From positions 1 through 64,000 of the forward strand of contig NZ_JABFCN010000066.1 of the NCBI RefSeq assembly GCF_013087515.1: a DNA stretch of 64,000 bases, in the 5' to 3' direction. Positions 18,668 to 28,600 of this stretch are shown here, one piece after another. This stretch comes from Rhizobium sophorae. GTDB taxonomy: Bacteria; Pseudomonadota; Alphaproteobacteria; Rhizobiales; Rhizobiaceae. A program made the translations under genes and the position numbers. Positions within the stretch are counted from its first letter, which is position 1; every line of letters begins with the position of its first letter. The notes beneath the pieces were generated by a model. That model had not been told where the DNA came from. It saw nothing but the letters and a program-made list of their open reading frames with translations, and did no database searches.

Positions 18668-19659
18668 GTATCGCGACTGAGATTATCGGGGTGCCGGAAG
18701 CGTTGGATCATTTCCAGTCGGAATCCTATTCGCCCTACCACTTCTTCTCTTCCGAACAATGGGCGAAATTCCGCGCCGACACGCCGTTGACGCTGACGAG
18801 CGACGAGGTCAAACGGCTGCGTTCGATGGGCGATCCGATCGATCTCGACGAGGTTCGGCGCATCTATCTGTCGCTGTCGCGGCTGCTCTCTGCACATGTC
18901 GAATCCTCGCAGATGCTGTTTGAACAGCGCAACCGCTTCCTCAGCCTGTCCGATGTGACGAAGACGCCCTTCGTCATCGGTATCGCCGGTTCGGTTGCGG
19001 TGGGAAAATCAACCACCGCCCGTATCCTCAAGGAGCTTCTGGGGCGCTGGCCTTCCAGCCCGAAGGTCGATCTCGTCACCACCGACGGTTTCCTCCATCC
19101 GAACGCCGTGCTGCAGCGGGAAAAGCTGATGCAGCGCAAAGGCTTTCCGGAAAGCTACGACACGGGTGCGATCCTGCGCTTCCTCTCTGCGATCAAGGCC
19201 GGACGGCCGGATGTGAAGGCGCCCAGCTATTCGCACCTCGTCTACGACGTGCTGCCGGACGAATACAAGATCGTCGACCGGCCCGACATCCTGATCTTCG
19301 AGGGCATCAATGTGCTGCAATCGCGCGACCTGCCTGCCGGCGGCAAGATCGTACCGATGGTCTCCGACTTCTTCGACTTCTCGATCTATATCGATGCCGC
19401 CGAAGACGAGATTCACAACTGGTATGTCACGCGCTTCATGCGGCTGCGCGAGACCGCCTTCCGCGATCCAAATTCCTATTTCCATCGCTATGCCTCGATC
19501 AGCGACGCGGAAGCGCTCGAAATCGCCGAGGATCTTTGGGCAAACATCAACCTGAAGAACCTACGGCAGAACATTCTGCCGACGCGTCCACGCGCCGATC
19601 TCATCCTGAAAAAGGGCAGGGATCATCTGATCGAACAGGTCGCGCTGCGAAAACTATAG
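18664..19659 (+). CDS. coaA: Pantothenate kinase, type I
   Basis: A 331-residue type-I pantothenate kinase, the committed step of coenzyme A synthesis. The P-loop GSVAVGKST is at about 107-115. The TTDGFLHPN and EGINVLQ motifs and the acidic Y-x-D-A motif ([13 protein letters not shown]) are family features. Length fits (316-331). It is translationally coupled to hisE as last gene of the his operon, the usual rhizobial arrangement. coaE, the last step of the pathway, is elsewhere in the window at 59371. Confidence 0.97.
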   Translation: MSIATEIIGVPEALDHFQSESYSPYHFFSSEQWAKFRADTPLTLTSDEVKRLRSMGDPIDLDEVRRIYLSLSRLLSAHVESSQMLFEQRNRFLSLSDVTKTPFVIGIAGSVAVGKSTTARILKELLGRWPSSPKVDLVTTDGFLHPNAVLQREKLMQRKGFPESYDTGAILRFLSAIKAGRPDVKAPSYSHLVYDVLPDEYKIVDRPDILIFEGINVLQSRDLPAGGKIVPMVSDFFDFSIYIDAAEDEIHNWYVTRFMRLRETAFRDPNSYFHRYASISDAEALEIAEDLWANINLKNLRQNILPTRPRADLILKKGRDHLIEQVALRKL

Positions 19660-19672
19660 CAGGCGGTCGTCT

Positions 19673-20296
19673 TTAAGGATTGACGCGACGGAGCGTCAGA
19701 TTGATGCGGCCGCCATTCTTCAAGAGCGTCGACGTCGCCGGATGGATGCGGTCGACGCCATGGAAGCACAGCCTCCCCTCGCCGCCAAGCACGACCAGAT
19801 CACCGCTCGACAGCTTGAAAGATAGCGTGCGATCATTGCGGCTGAGGCCGCCGATGCGAAAGAGGCAGCTGTTGCCGAGTGAGATCGAGACGACCGGGGC
19901 TTTGAGATCCTGCTCGTCCTTGTCCTGATGCAAGCTCATGCGCGCTTCGTCGGAGTAGAAATTGACGAGGCAGGCTTCCGGCGGCTTGTCGTAACCCGAA
20001 ACATCATTCCAGATGTCGAGCAATTGCTGGGGCATATCAGGCCAGGGCCTGCCGGTTACCGGGTGCGTCGGCTGGTAGCGATAGCCGCGCTCTTTGTCCG
20101 TCACCCAGCCGAGCGGCCCGCAATTGGTCATGCGCACCGACATCGGCTTGCCGGTGCCGGGCATGGCGGGCACATAAAGCGGTGCTTCGGCGACGACCGC
20201 ACGGATCGCCTCGACCAACGCTTCCTGACGCGACCGGTCGAGATAGCCTGGGAGATGGCGGATGCCACTCAAGAGTTCCGGCATATTACTCACCAC
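19673..20296 (-). CDS. alkB: Alpha-ketoglutarate-dependent dioxygenase AlkB
   Basis: A 207-residue Fe(II)/2-oxoglutarate oxygenase repairing alkylated DNA/RNA bases by oxidative demethylation. The iron ligands HxD (SLHQDKDE) and distal His (CFHGVDRI) and the C-terminal 2-oxoglutarate Arg motif (RINLTLRR) are visible. NFYSDEARMSLHQD is the AlkB signature. Length is close to E. coli AlkB (216). An alternative start at residue 5 is possible. The 5' end overlaps the 3' end of arfB by 11 bases, so they are co-transcribed. Confidence 0.93.
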   Translation of the reverse strand: MVSNMPELLSGIRHLPGYLDRSRQEALVEAIRAVVAEAPLYVPAMPGTGKPMSVRMTNCGPLGWVTDKERGYRYQPTHPVTGRPWPDMPQQLLDIWNDVSGYDKPPEACLVNFYSDEARMSLHQDKDEQDLKAPVVSISLGNSCLFRIGGLSRNDRTLSFKLSSGDLVVLGGEGRLCFHGVDRIHPATSTLLKNGGRINLTLRRVNP

Positions 20297-20729
20297 TGCC
20301 GCCGCCGGGGCGGCCGCGCATTTTCTTGACTTCCGAGCGACCGGATTTTTCCTTCAGGCGGCGTTCGACCGAACCCTTGGTCGGCCTGGTCTTCTTGCGC
20401 GGCGGCGGCGGCGGCTTGGCGGCCTCCAATATCAGTTCCTTCAGCCGGTCACGCGCATCCTCGCGGTTGCGGTCCTGGCTGCGAAACCGGCTCGCCTCGA
20501 TCATCAGCACGCCATCCTTCGACAACCGCCGACCGGCGAGCTTGATCGCATTCGTCTTGACTCGCTCATTGAGGGACGGCGAATTCGCGATGTTGAAGAA
20601 CAGCTGGACAGCGGTCGAGACCTTGTTGACATTCTGCCCGCCGGGACCGCCCGCCAGAACGAACTGTTCCGTCAGCTCCCATCCCGCGATGGTGATCCTG
20701 TCATCGATATAGAGCGCGTCGCTGGCCAT
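20286..20729 (-). CDS. arfB: Alternative ribosome rescue factor ArfB (YaeJ)
   Basis: A 147-residue peptidyl-tRNA hydrolase that frees stalled ribosomes. The catalytic GGQ is at 30-32 (AGGPGGQNVNKV), and the long basic C-terminal tail that enters the empty mRNA channel is present (many Lys/Arg over the last 40 residues, e.g. KKTRPTKGS and KEKSGRSEVKK). Size is typical and far shorter than RF1/RF2. It overlaps alkB and is separated from pckA by the pckA terminator. Confidence 0.95.
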   Translation of the reverse strand: MASDALYIDDRITIAGWELTEQFVLAGGPGGQNVNKVSTAVQLFFNIANSPSLNERVKTNAIKLAGRRLSKDGVLMIEASRFRSQDRNREDARDRLKELILEAAKPPPPPRKKTRPTKGSVERRLKEKSGRSEVKKMRGRPGGGSGE

Positions 20730-20783
20730 GCGGCGTTCTATCTCACATCGGCAGCGAATTGAAAATATCGGCCGTCAATAAGG

Positions 20784-20813
20784 AAAACCCGGCAATCCTG
20801 CGATGCCGGGTTT
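20784..20813 (-). terminator. Intrinsic terminator of pckA
   Basis: On the minus strand a 10-base perfect stem AAACCCGGCA / TGCCGGGTTT (20813-20804 with 20794-20785) is followed by TT on leaving the stem. It sits between the pckA stop (20893) and arfB. Confidence 0.8.
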
Positions 20814-20839
20814 CACGTGAGTCAGAGAGTCTGTTGAAC

Positions 20840-20882
20840 GCAATTCCGGACGCAAAACCGTTGCACACTTTTGCTGGAATTG
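20840..20882. repeat. Rhizobial intergenic palindromic repeat (RIME-like)
   Basis: Palindrome with arms CAATTCC (20841-20847) / GGAATTG (20876-20882) and inner GCAAAA / TTTTGC, closely related to the copy at 15934-15976. It lies between the pckA stop and its terminator hairpin, so it is transcribed in the pckA 3' region. Confidence 0.75.
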
Positions 20883-20892
20883 GTTGCGCGCC

Positions 20893-22503
20893 TTATTCTG
20901 CAGCGACCTTCACGCCCGGGGCTGCATCGCGGACGCCGCCGTCAACGTGGCCCTCGAATTTGGCAAAGTTCGCAATGAACATCGAGACCAGCTTTTCGGC
21001 CTGCGCGTCATAGGCTGCCTTGTCGGCCCAGGTCGAGCGCGGATCGAGAATGCTGCCATCGACACCGTCGACGGAGACCGGTACGGCGAAGCCGAAGTTC
21101 GTGTCAGCGCGGAATTCGGCCTGTCCAAGTTCGCCGCTGAGGGCGGCAGCGAGAAGCGCACGCGTCGCCTTGATCGGCATGCGCTTGCCAGCGCCATAGG
21201 CGCCGCCGGTCCAGCCGGTATTGACAAGCCAGCATTGGACGCCATGACGACCGATCAGCTCCTTGAGCAGATTGCCATATTCGGCCGGATGCCGCGGCAT
21301 GAAAGGAGCGCCGAAGCAGGTGGAGAAGGTCGCTTCCGGCTCGACGACACCCTTTTCGGTGCCGGCCACCTTGGCAGTGTAGCCGGAGAGGAAGTGATAC
21401 ATCGCCTGATCAGGCGTCAATCGGGCGATCGGCGGCATGACGCCAAAGGCATCGGCGGTCAGCATGATGATCGTCTTCGGATGTCCGGCACGCCCCGTTT
21501 CCGACGCGTTCGGGATGAATTCCATAGGATAGGCGCAACGGGTGTTCTCGGTCAGCGACCCGTCGTCGAAATCCGGCTCGCGGCTTTCGTTCAGCACGAC
21601 GTTTTCCAGCACGGTGCCGAAGCGCTGCGTCGTCGCATAGATTTCCGGCTCGGCTTCGGCCGAGAGGCGGATGGTCTTGGCGTAGCAGCCGCCTTCGAAG
21701 TTGAAGATGCCGTTTTCGCTCCAGCCGTGTTCGTCATCGCCGATCAGCGTCCGGGCCGGATCGGCCGAAAGCGTCGTCTTGCCAGTGCCGGAAAGGCCGA
21801 AGAAAACCGCCGCGTCACCGTCCGGGCCGACATTGGCCGAGCAATGCATCGGCATCACGCCCTTGGCTGGCAGCAAGTAGTTGAGCACGGTGAAGACCGA
21901 TTTCTTCATTTCGCCGGCATAGGAGGTGCCGCCGATGAGGACGAGACCGTTGGTGAGATCGCAGGCGATCACCGTTTCCGAACGGCAGCCGTGGCGGGCC
22001 GGATCGGCCTTGAAGCTCGGCAGATCGATGATCGTCAGCTTCGGCACGAAGCTGGAGAGCGCTGCGGTGCCAGGGCGGATCAGCAGATTGCGGATGAACA
22101 GCGAATGCCAGGCGAATTCGGTCACGACGCGGGTCGGCAAAGCATGGCCTTCCTCCGCGCCACCGACGAGATCCTGGACGAAAAGCTCCTTGCCCGCAGC
22201 ATGCGCCAGCATATCGTCGCGCAGCACGGCGAAATGCTCCGGCGAGATCGGCTTGTTGTTGTCCCACCAGATTTCACCATCGGTATTGATATCGCGAACG
22301 ACGAACTTGTCGCGCGGCGAACGGCCCGTGTGCTGGCCGGTAATAGCCCGTAATGCGCCTTGAGCGGTCAGTTCGGCTTCGCCCCGGCGGATCGCTTCTT
22401 CATAGAGCGCGGCGGCGGAAAAGTTGTAGCGAACGCTGGCTGCGCCGCCCAATCCAACCGTTGCCAGCTCTATTGCCGGGTTATGAACTCCGAACATTTC
22501 CAT
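20893..22503 (-). CDS. pckA: Phosphoenolpyruvate carboxykinase (ATP)
   Basis: A 536-residue ATP-type PEPCK converting oxaloacetate to PEP, the entry step of gluconeogenesis on dicarboxylates. The kinase-1a P-loop GLSGTGKTT, metal-binding GDDEHGW and the GGCYAKTI segment are clear, as is the N-terminal [10 protein letters not shown] substrate motif. The frame is open 36 codons further, but [10 protein letters not shown] with AAGGGAAC upstream is the family start. In rhizobia pckA is induced by C4-dicarboxylates and repressed by sugars. Two CG-centred operator-like sites lie upstream. Confidence 0.97.
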   Translation of the reverse strand: MEMFGVHNPAIELATVGLGGAASVRYNFSAAALYEEAIRRGEAELTAQGALRAITGQHTGRSPRDKFVVRDINTDGEIWWDNNKPISPEHFAVLRDDMLAHAAGKELFVQDLVGGAEEGHALPTRVVTEFAWHSLFIRNLLIRPGTAALSSFVPKLTIIDLPSFKADPARHGCRSETVIACDLTNGLVLIGGTSYAGEMKKSVFTVLNYLLPAKGVMPMHCSANVGPDGDAAVFFGLSGTGKTTLSADPARTLIGDDEHGWSENGIFNFEGGCYAKTIRLSAEAEPEIYATTQRFGTVLENVVLNESREPDFDDGSLTENTRCAYPMEFIPNASETGRAGHPKTIIMLTADAFGVMPPIARLTPDQAMYHFLSGYTAKVAGTEKGVVEPEATFSTCFGAPFMPRHPAEYGNLLKELIGRHGVQCWLVNTGWTGGAYGAGKRMPIKATRALLAAALSGELGQAEFRADTNFGFAVPVSVDGVDGSILDPRSTWADKAAYDAQAEKLVSMFIANFAKFEGHVDGGVRDAAPGVKVAAE

Positions 22504-22614
22504 GGCTAGTTCCCTTCGCTCAGGCTCGTTGCCGTTAAAACTGATCGCGAAAATACGGGCAGAAATTTTAAAACACAAGATAGGAAACTTGAGATAATTC
22601 AGTGATATCAAACA

Positions 22615-22658
22615 ATTAATCGATTTAAATTTATTGTCTTAATTTTAAATCGTTTGAA
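22615..22658 (-). promoter_or_regulatory. Pair of CG-centred operator-like sites upstream of pckA
   Basis: The 337-base gap between pckA and chvI is AT-rich near pckA. It holds two matches to TTnAAnCGnTTnAA, a LacI/GalR-type half-site arrangement: site 1 centred on CG at 22621-22622 (one mismatch) and site 2 centred on CG at 22651-22652 (full match). The centres are exactly 30 bases apart, about three helical turns on the same face. Together they also form a 9-base inverted repeat (22621-22629 / 22644-22652). Sinorhizobium pckA is controlled by the LacI-family PckR, so these may be its operators (inference). The rest of the gap shows no gene; chvI has GGAG at 22828-22831. Confidence 0.5.
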
Positions 22659-22840
22659 TAGGCCGCGTTTAAACATTCCGATGCACTATCTAAGGTTGCT
22701 GCAGAATTTTACGACAATCCTCCCCTTTATCTTTGCCACAATTTGTTCCACCTTTATCCTCCATAAGCGCATCCGGTCACTGAGACCGCCTGGGGAGAGC
22801 AAATCCGGGAGATTGCGCACTGATGACGGAGACCAACACC

Positions 22841-23575
22841 ATGCCGACAATCGCGCTCGTTGATGACGACCGCAACATCCTCACCTCGGTGTCGATCGCA
22901 CTGGAGGCCGAAGGATATAAGGTCGAGACGTATACGGACGGTGCTTCGGCGCTCGACGGCCTGCTGGCGCGACCGCCGCAGCTGGCGATCTTCGACATCA
23001 AGATGCCGCGCATGGACGGCATGGAACTGCTGCGCCGCCTGCGGCAGAAGTCGGATATTCCCGTCATCTTCCTCACCTCCAAGGATGAGGAGATCGATGA
23101 ACTCTTCGGCCTGAAGATGGGCGCCGATGACTTCATCACCAAACCTTTTTCGCAGCGCCTACTGGTGGAGCGCGTGCGCGCCGTCCTGCGTCGCGCGTCA
23201 AGCCGCGAAGCCGCCGCCGCCGGCACCAGCCCCACCGGCGCGCCGAAGACCGGCGCGGTGCAGCAGGCCCGCTCGCTGGAACGCGGGCAGCTGGTCATGG
23301 ATCAGGAACGCCATACCTGCACCTGGAAAGGCGAGGCCGTGACGCTGACGGTGACCGAATTCCTGATCCTGCATTCGCTGGCGCAGCGCCCCGGCGTCGT
23401 CAAAAGCCGCGACGCGCTGATGGACGCAGCCTATGACGAACAGGTTTATGTCGACGACAGGACCATCGACAGTCACATCAAGCGGCTGCGCAAGAAATTC
23501 AAGATGGTCGACACCGACTTTGATATGATTGAAACACTCTACGGAGTGGGATACCGCTTCCGCGAAGCAGCCTGA
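22841..23575 (+). CDS. chvI: Two-component response regulator ChvI
   Basis: An OmpR-family regulator of 244 residues from ATG 22841 (250 from the in-frame ATG 22823). The receiver domain has the acidic pocket in ALVDDDRN, phosphoacceptor Asp in [14 protein letters not shown], and K in FITKPFSQ. A spacer rich in Ala/Pro leads to the winged-helix domain ending [17 protein letters not shown] nine bases before 22841 and the agreement with known ChvI N-termini favour the inner start. With ChvG it controls exopolysaccharide, motility and acid/envelope responses, and it is essential in many rhizobia. Confidence 0.95.
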   Translation: MPTIALVDDDRNILTSVSIALEAEGYKVETYTDGASALDGLLARPPQLAIFDIKMPRMDGMELLRRLRQKSDIPVIFLTSKDEEIDELFGLKMGADDFITKPFSQRLLVERVRAVLRRASSREAAAAGTSPTGAPKTGAVQQARSLERGQLVMDQERHTCTWKGEAVTLTVTEFLILHSLAQRPGVVKSRDALMDAAYDEQVYVDDRTIDSHIKRLRKKFKMVDTDFDMIETLYGVGYRFREAA

Positions 23576-23640
23576 GCCCCCAAGCGGCGCAGCGCGCTAC
23601 TGCATAATTTCCTAAATCGGCATCGGTTTAAGGGTTAAAT

Positions 23641-23705
23641 TAGGCAGCAGTTCAAAATGTCACGGCGTCCTTGGCGCGTCTGAAAAGACGCGCGGCGCTG
23701 TCGGA
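23641..23705. repeat. RIME1-like palindromic element between chvI and chvG
   Basis: A perfect 8-base hairpin GCGCGTCT (23674-23681), loop GAAA, AGACGCGC (23686-23693), set within the longer conserved context CGGCGTCC...CGGCGCTG. RIME1 elements of rhizobia were first described around this two-component system, and this copy fits that pattern. It may modulate chvI-chvG transcript stability. Confidence 0.75.
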
Positions 23706-23761
23706 AATGTTGAGGGCTGCGGGCCGGTCCATCCGGCCCCGCTCTTCGAAAGGGCCTGTCA

Positions 23762-25552
23762 TTGGCACAGTTGGTGCAGGAAAGGGATCTCGACGATGCG
23801 GAGGGCGTGAGCACCCGTCGCGTTCGTGGCCGCCGTTGGTCGCATCCCTTCACGCTGATCCGCCGCATCTTCGGCAATGCCGTCTTTTCGAGCCTGACGC
23901 GGCGCATCCTGTTCTTCAATCTCGTCGCGCTGGTGGTACTCGTCGGCGGCATCCTCTACCTTAACCAGTTCCGCGAGGGATTGATCGACGCTCGCGCCGA
24001 AAGCCTGTTGACGCAGGGCGAAATCATCGCCGGCGCCGTTTCGGCCTCCGCGTCGGTCGATACGAACTCGATTACCATCGATCCGCAGAAGCTGCTCGAG
24101 CTGCAGGCCGGCCAGAGCATCACCCCTGTGCCGAACGACGAGGACCTTGAATTCCCGATCGATCCCGAAAAGGTCGCGCCGGTTCTACGCCGGCTGATCT
24201 CTCCGACGCGCACCCGCGCCCGCATCTTCGATGCCGATGCCAACCTGCTGCTCGATTCGCGCCATCTCTATTCGCGCGGCCAGGTATTGCGCTTCGACCT
24301 GCCGCCGGTGGAGGAAGAGAAGCAGACCTGGAGCGAGTGGTTTGCCACCCTGTTCAACAAGGCGTTACAGCCCGGCAATCTGCCGCTCTACAAGGAAGCG
24401 CCAGGCGGCGACGGCTCGATCTATCCCGAAGTGATGAACGCACTCACCGGCGTGCGCGGAGCAGTCGTGCGCACCACCGAAAAAGGTGAACTCATCGTGT
24501 CCGTCGCCGTGCCGATCCAGCGCTTCCGCGCCGTGCTCGGCGTGCTGTTGTTGTCGACGCAGGCGGGCGACATCGACAATATCGTCCATGCCGAGCGGCT
24601 TGCCATCATGCGTGTCTTCGGCGTGGCGACACTCGTCAACGTGCTGCTTTCGCTGGTGCTGTCGTCGACCATCGCCAATCCGCTGCGCCGTCTTTCGGCA
24701 GCGGCCATCCGCGTCCGCCGCGGTGCCAAGACGCGTGAGGAAATTCCCGATTTCTCTGCCCGCCAGGATGAAATCGGCAACCTTTCCATCGCATTGCGCG
24801 AGATGACGACGGCGCTCTACGACCGCATCGATGCGATCGAGAGTTTCGCCGCCGATGTCAGCCACGAGCTCAAGAACCCGCTGACCTCGCTGCGCAGCGC
24901 CGTCGAAACGCTGCCGCTTGCCCGATCCGACGATTCCAAGAAGCGGCTGATGGACGTCATCCAGCACGATGTCCGCCGCCTCGACCGGCTAATCAGCGAT
25001 ATCTCTGACGCCTCCCGTCTCGACGCCGAACTCGCACGTGTCGATGCCGGCTCCGTGGATATGGAGGTGCTGCTGCGCGACCTCATCGAGGTTTCGCGCC
25101 AAGTCAGGAGCACCAAGAAGCAGGTGGAAATCGAATATGCGATCGAACGCAAGCCGAACGTCAAGACGCGCTTCGTCGTCAACGGCCACGATCTACGCAT
25201 CGGCCAGATCATCGCCAACCTGATCGAGAATGCCCGCTCTTTCGTGCCGGAAAAGGGCGGCAAGATTGTCGTGCGGCTGGTGCGGACACGCTCGCGCTGC
25301 GTCACCACGATCGAAGACAACGGCCCCGGCATCCAGGCGGAAAATATCGACCGTATCTTCGAGCGCTTCTATACGGACCGGCCGGAGGCGGAAGGCTTCG
25401 GCCAGAATTCGGGGCTCGGCCTGTCGATCAGCCGGCAGATCGCCGAAGCGCATGGCGGTTCGCTGAGAGCCGAAAACATCACCGATGCCGAGAGCGGGCA
25501 TATACTCGGCGCGCGCTTCATCCTCTCTTTGCCAATCGGCGCCGCAGCATGA
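23762..25552 (+). CDS. chvG: Sensor histidine kinase ChvG (ExoS)
   Basis: A 596-residue inner-membrane kinase, partner of ChvI. A first membrane segment at about 52-75 (LFFNLVALVVLVGGILYL), a periplasmic domain of some 220 residues, a second membrane segment near 285-305 and a HAMP region follow. The H-box DVSHELKNPLTSLR has the phosphoacceptor His, then N-box (LIENARSFV), G1 (EDNGPGIQ) and G2 (GLGLSISRQIA). The start is TTG 23762 with GAAAGGG at 23748-23754. The periplasmic regulator ExoR is the known partner in rhizobia but is not in this window. The stop overlaps hprK by four bases. Confidence 0.95.
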   Translation: MAQLVQERDLDDAEGVSTRRVRGRRWSHPFTLIRRIFGNAVFSSLTRRILFFNLVALVVLVGGILYLNQFREGLIDARAESLLTQGEIIAGAVSASASVDTNSITIDPQKLLELQAGQSITPVPNDEDLEFPIDPEKVAPVLRRLISPTRTRARIFDADANLLLDSRHLYSRGQVLRFDLPPVEEEKQTWSEWFATLFNKALQPGNLPLYKEAPGGDGSIYPEVMNALTGVRGAVVRTTEKGELIVSVAVPIQRFRAVLGVLLLSTQAGDIDNIVHAERLAIMRVFGVATLVNVLLSLVLSSTIANPLRRLSAAAIRVRRGAKTREEIPDFSARQDEIGNLSIALREMTTALYDRIDAIESFAADVSHELKNPLTSLRSAVETLPLARSDDSKKRLMDVIQHDVRRLDRLISDISDASRLDAELARVDAGSVDMEVLLRDLIEVSRQVRSTKKQVEIEYAIERKPNVKTRFVVNGHDLRIGQIIANLIENARSFVPEKGGKIVVRLVRTRSRCVTTIEDNGPGIQAENIDRIFERFYTDRPEAEGFGQNSGLGLSISRQIAEAHGGSLRAENITDAESGHILGARFILSLPIGAAA

Positions 25553-26001
25553 CCGAGGCAGCTTTCAACGTCCATGCGACGGCGATCGTCGTCGGCAAGA
25601 CGGGGCTGCTGTTCAGCGGCCCCTCCGGCTGGGGAAAATCGATGCTGGCCTTCACCTGCATGACCGAGGCGCGCCGGCTCGGGCTTTTCACGGCGCTGGT
25701 CGCCGACGACCAGGTTCTTCTCTCAGCAGAGGCCGGCGCGGTGATCGCCACGTGCCCGCCGTCGATCACCGGGCTGATCGAACTTCGCGGCACCGGCATC
25801 GTTCGTCAGGACCATATTCCAAGAGCGGCCATGCATTATGCCGTGCTTCCGGGCAGCGCCACCGGTGAAAACCGGGTGCCTCCCGAGGGCGAAATGGTAA
25901 GCATTGCCGCCGATTTTTCGCTTCCCGCATTGCGGTTGCTCACAGGTGTTTCCTCACCCCTTGCGATCCTGATGGCAAAAGTGCCGGATATCGGGCGCTG
26001 A
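25549..26001 (+). CDS. hprK: HPr kinase/phosphorylase, short alphaproteobacterial form
   Basis: Only 150 residues against about 310 in Firmicutes: the N-terminal domain is absent and the catalytic core remains. The P-loop GPSGWGKS is at 24-31, and the core regions with DDQVLLS and LIELRGTGIV are recognisable. It phosphorylates HPr on the regulatory Ser and can reverse this. Coupling to chvG (four-base overlap) and proximity to EIIA and HPr define the regulatory PTS module of rhizobia, which lacks sugar transport components. Confidence 0.93.
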   Translation: MTEAAFNVHATAIVVGKTGLLFSGPSGWGKSMLAFTCMTEARRLGLFTALVADDQVLLSAEAGAVIATCPPSITGLIELRGTGIVRQDHIPRAAMHYAVLPGSATGENRVPPEGEMVSIAADFSLPALRLLTGVSSPLAILMAKVPDIGR

Positions 26002-26151
26002 GCCCTTCCGGATTGGTCAATCTGCCTTATATATTCGCATTTTTATCTTGCACTTCGGCTTTTCATAGCCAAGATGTGCCCCCACCGGTGGACGTAATTG
26101 CTGCGTTGCGATATTGGGGCCACCGTTTGCGTATATGGGAGCAGTAATATC

Positions 26152-26553
26152 ATGATCGGACTTGTGCTTGTCACTCATGGCAAGCTGGCTGAAGAGTTTC
26201 GTCATGCTGTCGAGCACGTCGTCGGTCCTCAGAAATTCATCGAGACGGTCTGTATTGGCCCCGAAGACGACATGGATCAGAGACGGCAGGACATTCTGGA
26301 AGCCGTTTCCGGTGCCGATGATGGCCACGGCGTTGTCATCCTGACCGACATGTTCGGCGGCACGCCGTCCAATCTCGCCATATCAGTCATGAGCAGCGGC
26401 CATACCGAAGTCATTGCCGGTGTCAATCTGCCGATGTTGATCAAACTTGCCGGGGTGCGCGGCGAGAACAACATGGAAAAGGCGCTGGTGGAGGCCTCCG
26501 AAGCCGGACGGAAATATATCAATGTCGCGAGCCGTGTGCTCAGCGGAAAATAA
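26152..26553 (+). CDS. manX: PTS EIIA component of the mannose family
   Basis: A 133-residue EIIA-Man domain standing alone, without EIIB, EIIC or EIID. The phosphorylated His is H9 (VTHGKLAEEF). DMFGGTPSNLA and GVNLPML are family motifs. ATG 26152 is preceded by GGGAG (26138-26142). In Alphaproteobacteria this EIIA receives phosphate from HPr for regulation rather than sugar uptake. It lies between hprK and ptsH. The start at 26098 seen by extending the frame has no ribosome-binding site. Confidence 0.93.
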   Translation: MIGLVLVTHGKLAEEFRHAVEHVVGPQKFIETVCIGPEDDMDQRRQDILEAVSGADDGHGVVILTDMFGGTPSNLAISVMSSGHTEVIAGVNLPMLIKLAGVRGENNMEKALVEASEAGRKYINVASRVLSGK

Positions 26554-26562
26554 CGGGCATTC

Positions 26563-26838
26563 ATGACATCGCTCTCCCGGGAACTCCTCATCATCAACAA
26601 GCGCGGTCTTCACGCGCGCGCTTCCGCCAAATTCGTGCAGATGGTCGAGACCTTCGATGCCGCCATCACCGTTTCCAAGGACGGAATGACGGTCGGCGGA
26701 ACCTCCATCATGGGCCTGATGATGCTTGCGGCAAGCCCCGGCTCGAGCGTCGTCGTTTCGGCGAGCGGCAGCCAGGCCGAGGAAGCGCTGGAGGCCCTGG
26801 ACCAGCTGATCCAGAACAGGTTCGGCGAGGAGATGTGA
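26563..26838 (+). CDS. ptsH: Phosphocarrier protein HPr
   Basis: A 91-residue HPr. The EI-dependent phosphorylation site is H17 ([13 protein letters not shown]), and the HprK-dependent Ser is S48 in [11 protein letters not shown]. Ten bases separate it from the EIIA stop. With HprK and EIIA it forms the regulatory PTS output; the PEP-dependent EI (ptsP) is not in the window. Confidence 0.95.
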   Translation: MTSLSRELLIINKRGLHARASAKFVQMVETFDAAITVSKDGMTVGGTSIMGLMMLAASPGSSVVVSASGSQAEEALEALDQLIQNRFGEEM

Positions 26839-26861
26839 GCTCCGATCGAGTTCATATAAAC

Positions 26862-26881
26862 ATATAAAGACTTCTTTATAT
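26862..26881. promoter_or_regulatory. Perfect inverted repeat upstream of ahcY, SahR-like operator
   Basis: ATATAAAG (26862-26869), ACTT, CTTTATAT (26874-26881): a perfect 8-base palindrome with a 4-base centre in the gap before ahcY. ArsR-family regulators of the SAM cycle (SahR) are known to control ahcY in Proteobacteria through AT-rich palindromes of this kind, so it is a good operator candidate. No SAM or SAH riboswitch fold was recognised. Confidence 0.5.
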
Positions 26882-26995
26882 CCTTATTGCCATCACCGGC
26901 GAAGCCTGCTAAACGGCGGACATGCCGTGCGCTTGCACGCGGGTCATCTTCGCGCCTGCGCCAATTTTGAGACGTTTTTCAGCCTGGAGGCCTCT

Positions 26996-28396
<1,401 letters not shown>

Positions 28397-28427
28397 TCTG
28401 ATCGTTTAATATCCACAAGATGTAGAA

Positions 28428-28462
28428 GCCGCGGCATTGACAAATGCCGCGGCTTATTTTTT
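28428..28462 (+). terminator. Intrinsic terminator of ahcY
   Basis: Perfect 11-base stem GCCGCGGCATT (28428-28438) / AATGCCGCGGC (28443-28453), loop GACA, then TTATTTTTT. A very strong rho-independent terminator separating ahcY from divL. Confidence 0.93.
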
Positions 28463-28600
28463 GGACGCTCCCTTCCCGCCGATTCCCTTCCGAAGTATTG
28501 TTTTAAGACTTGATTCGTGGCGCCGGACCCTGTCCGACCGCTGCGAAAATGGGATGTCTTGTCGTAATGCGGCACATTGAAGGACGGAGACATACCGCGG

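Noticed and set aside
20884-22353. Long plus-strand open frame of 489 codons opposite pckA
   Set aside because: Antisense shadow of a high-GC gene; the translation is Arg/Gly/Asp-rich, has no family resemblance, and pckA on the other strand is complete.
26839-26995. SAM or SAH riboswitch before ahcY
   Set aside because: I could not fit the known conserved cores; the only strong element is a DNA palindrome.
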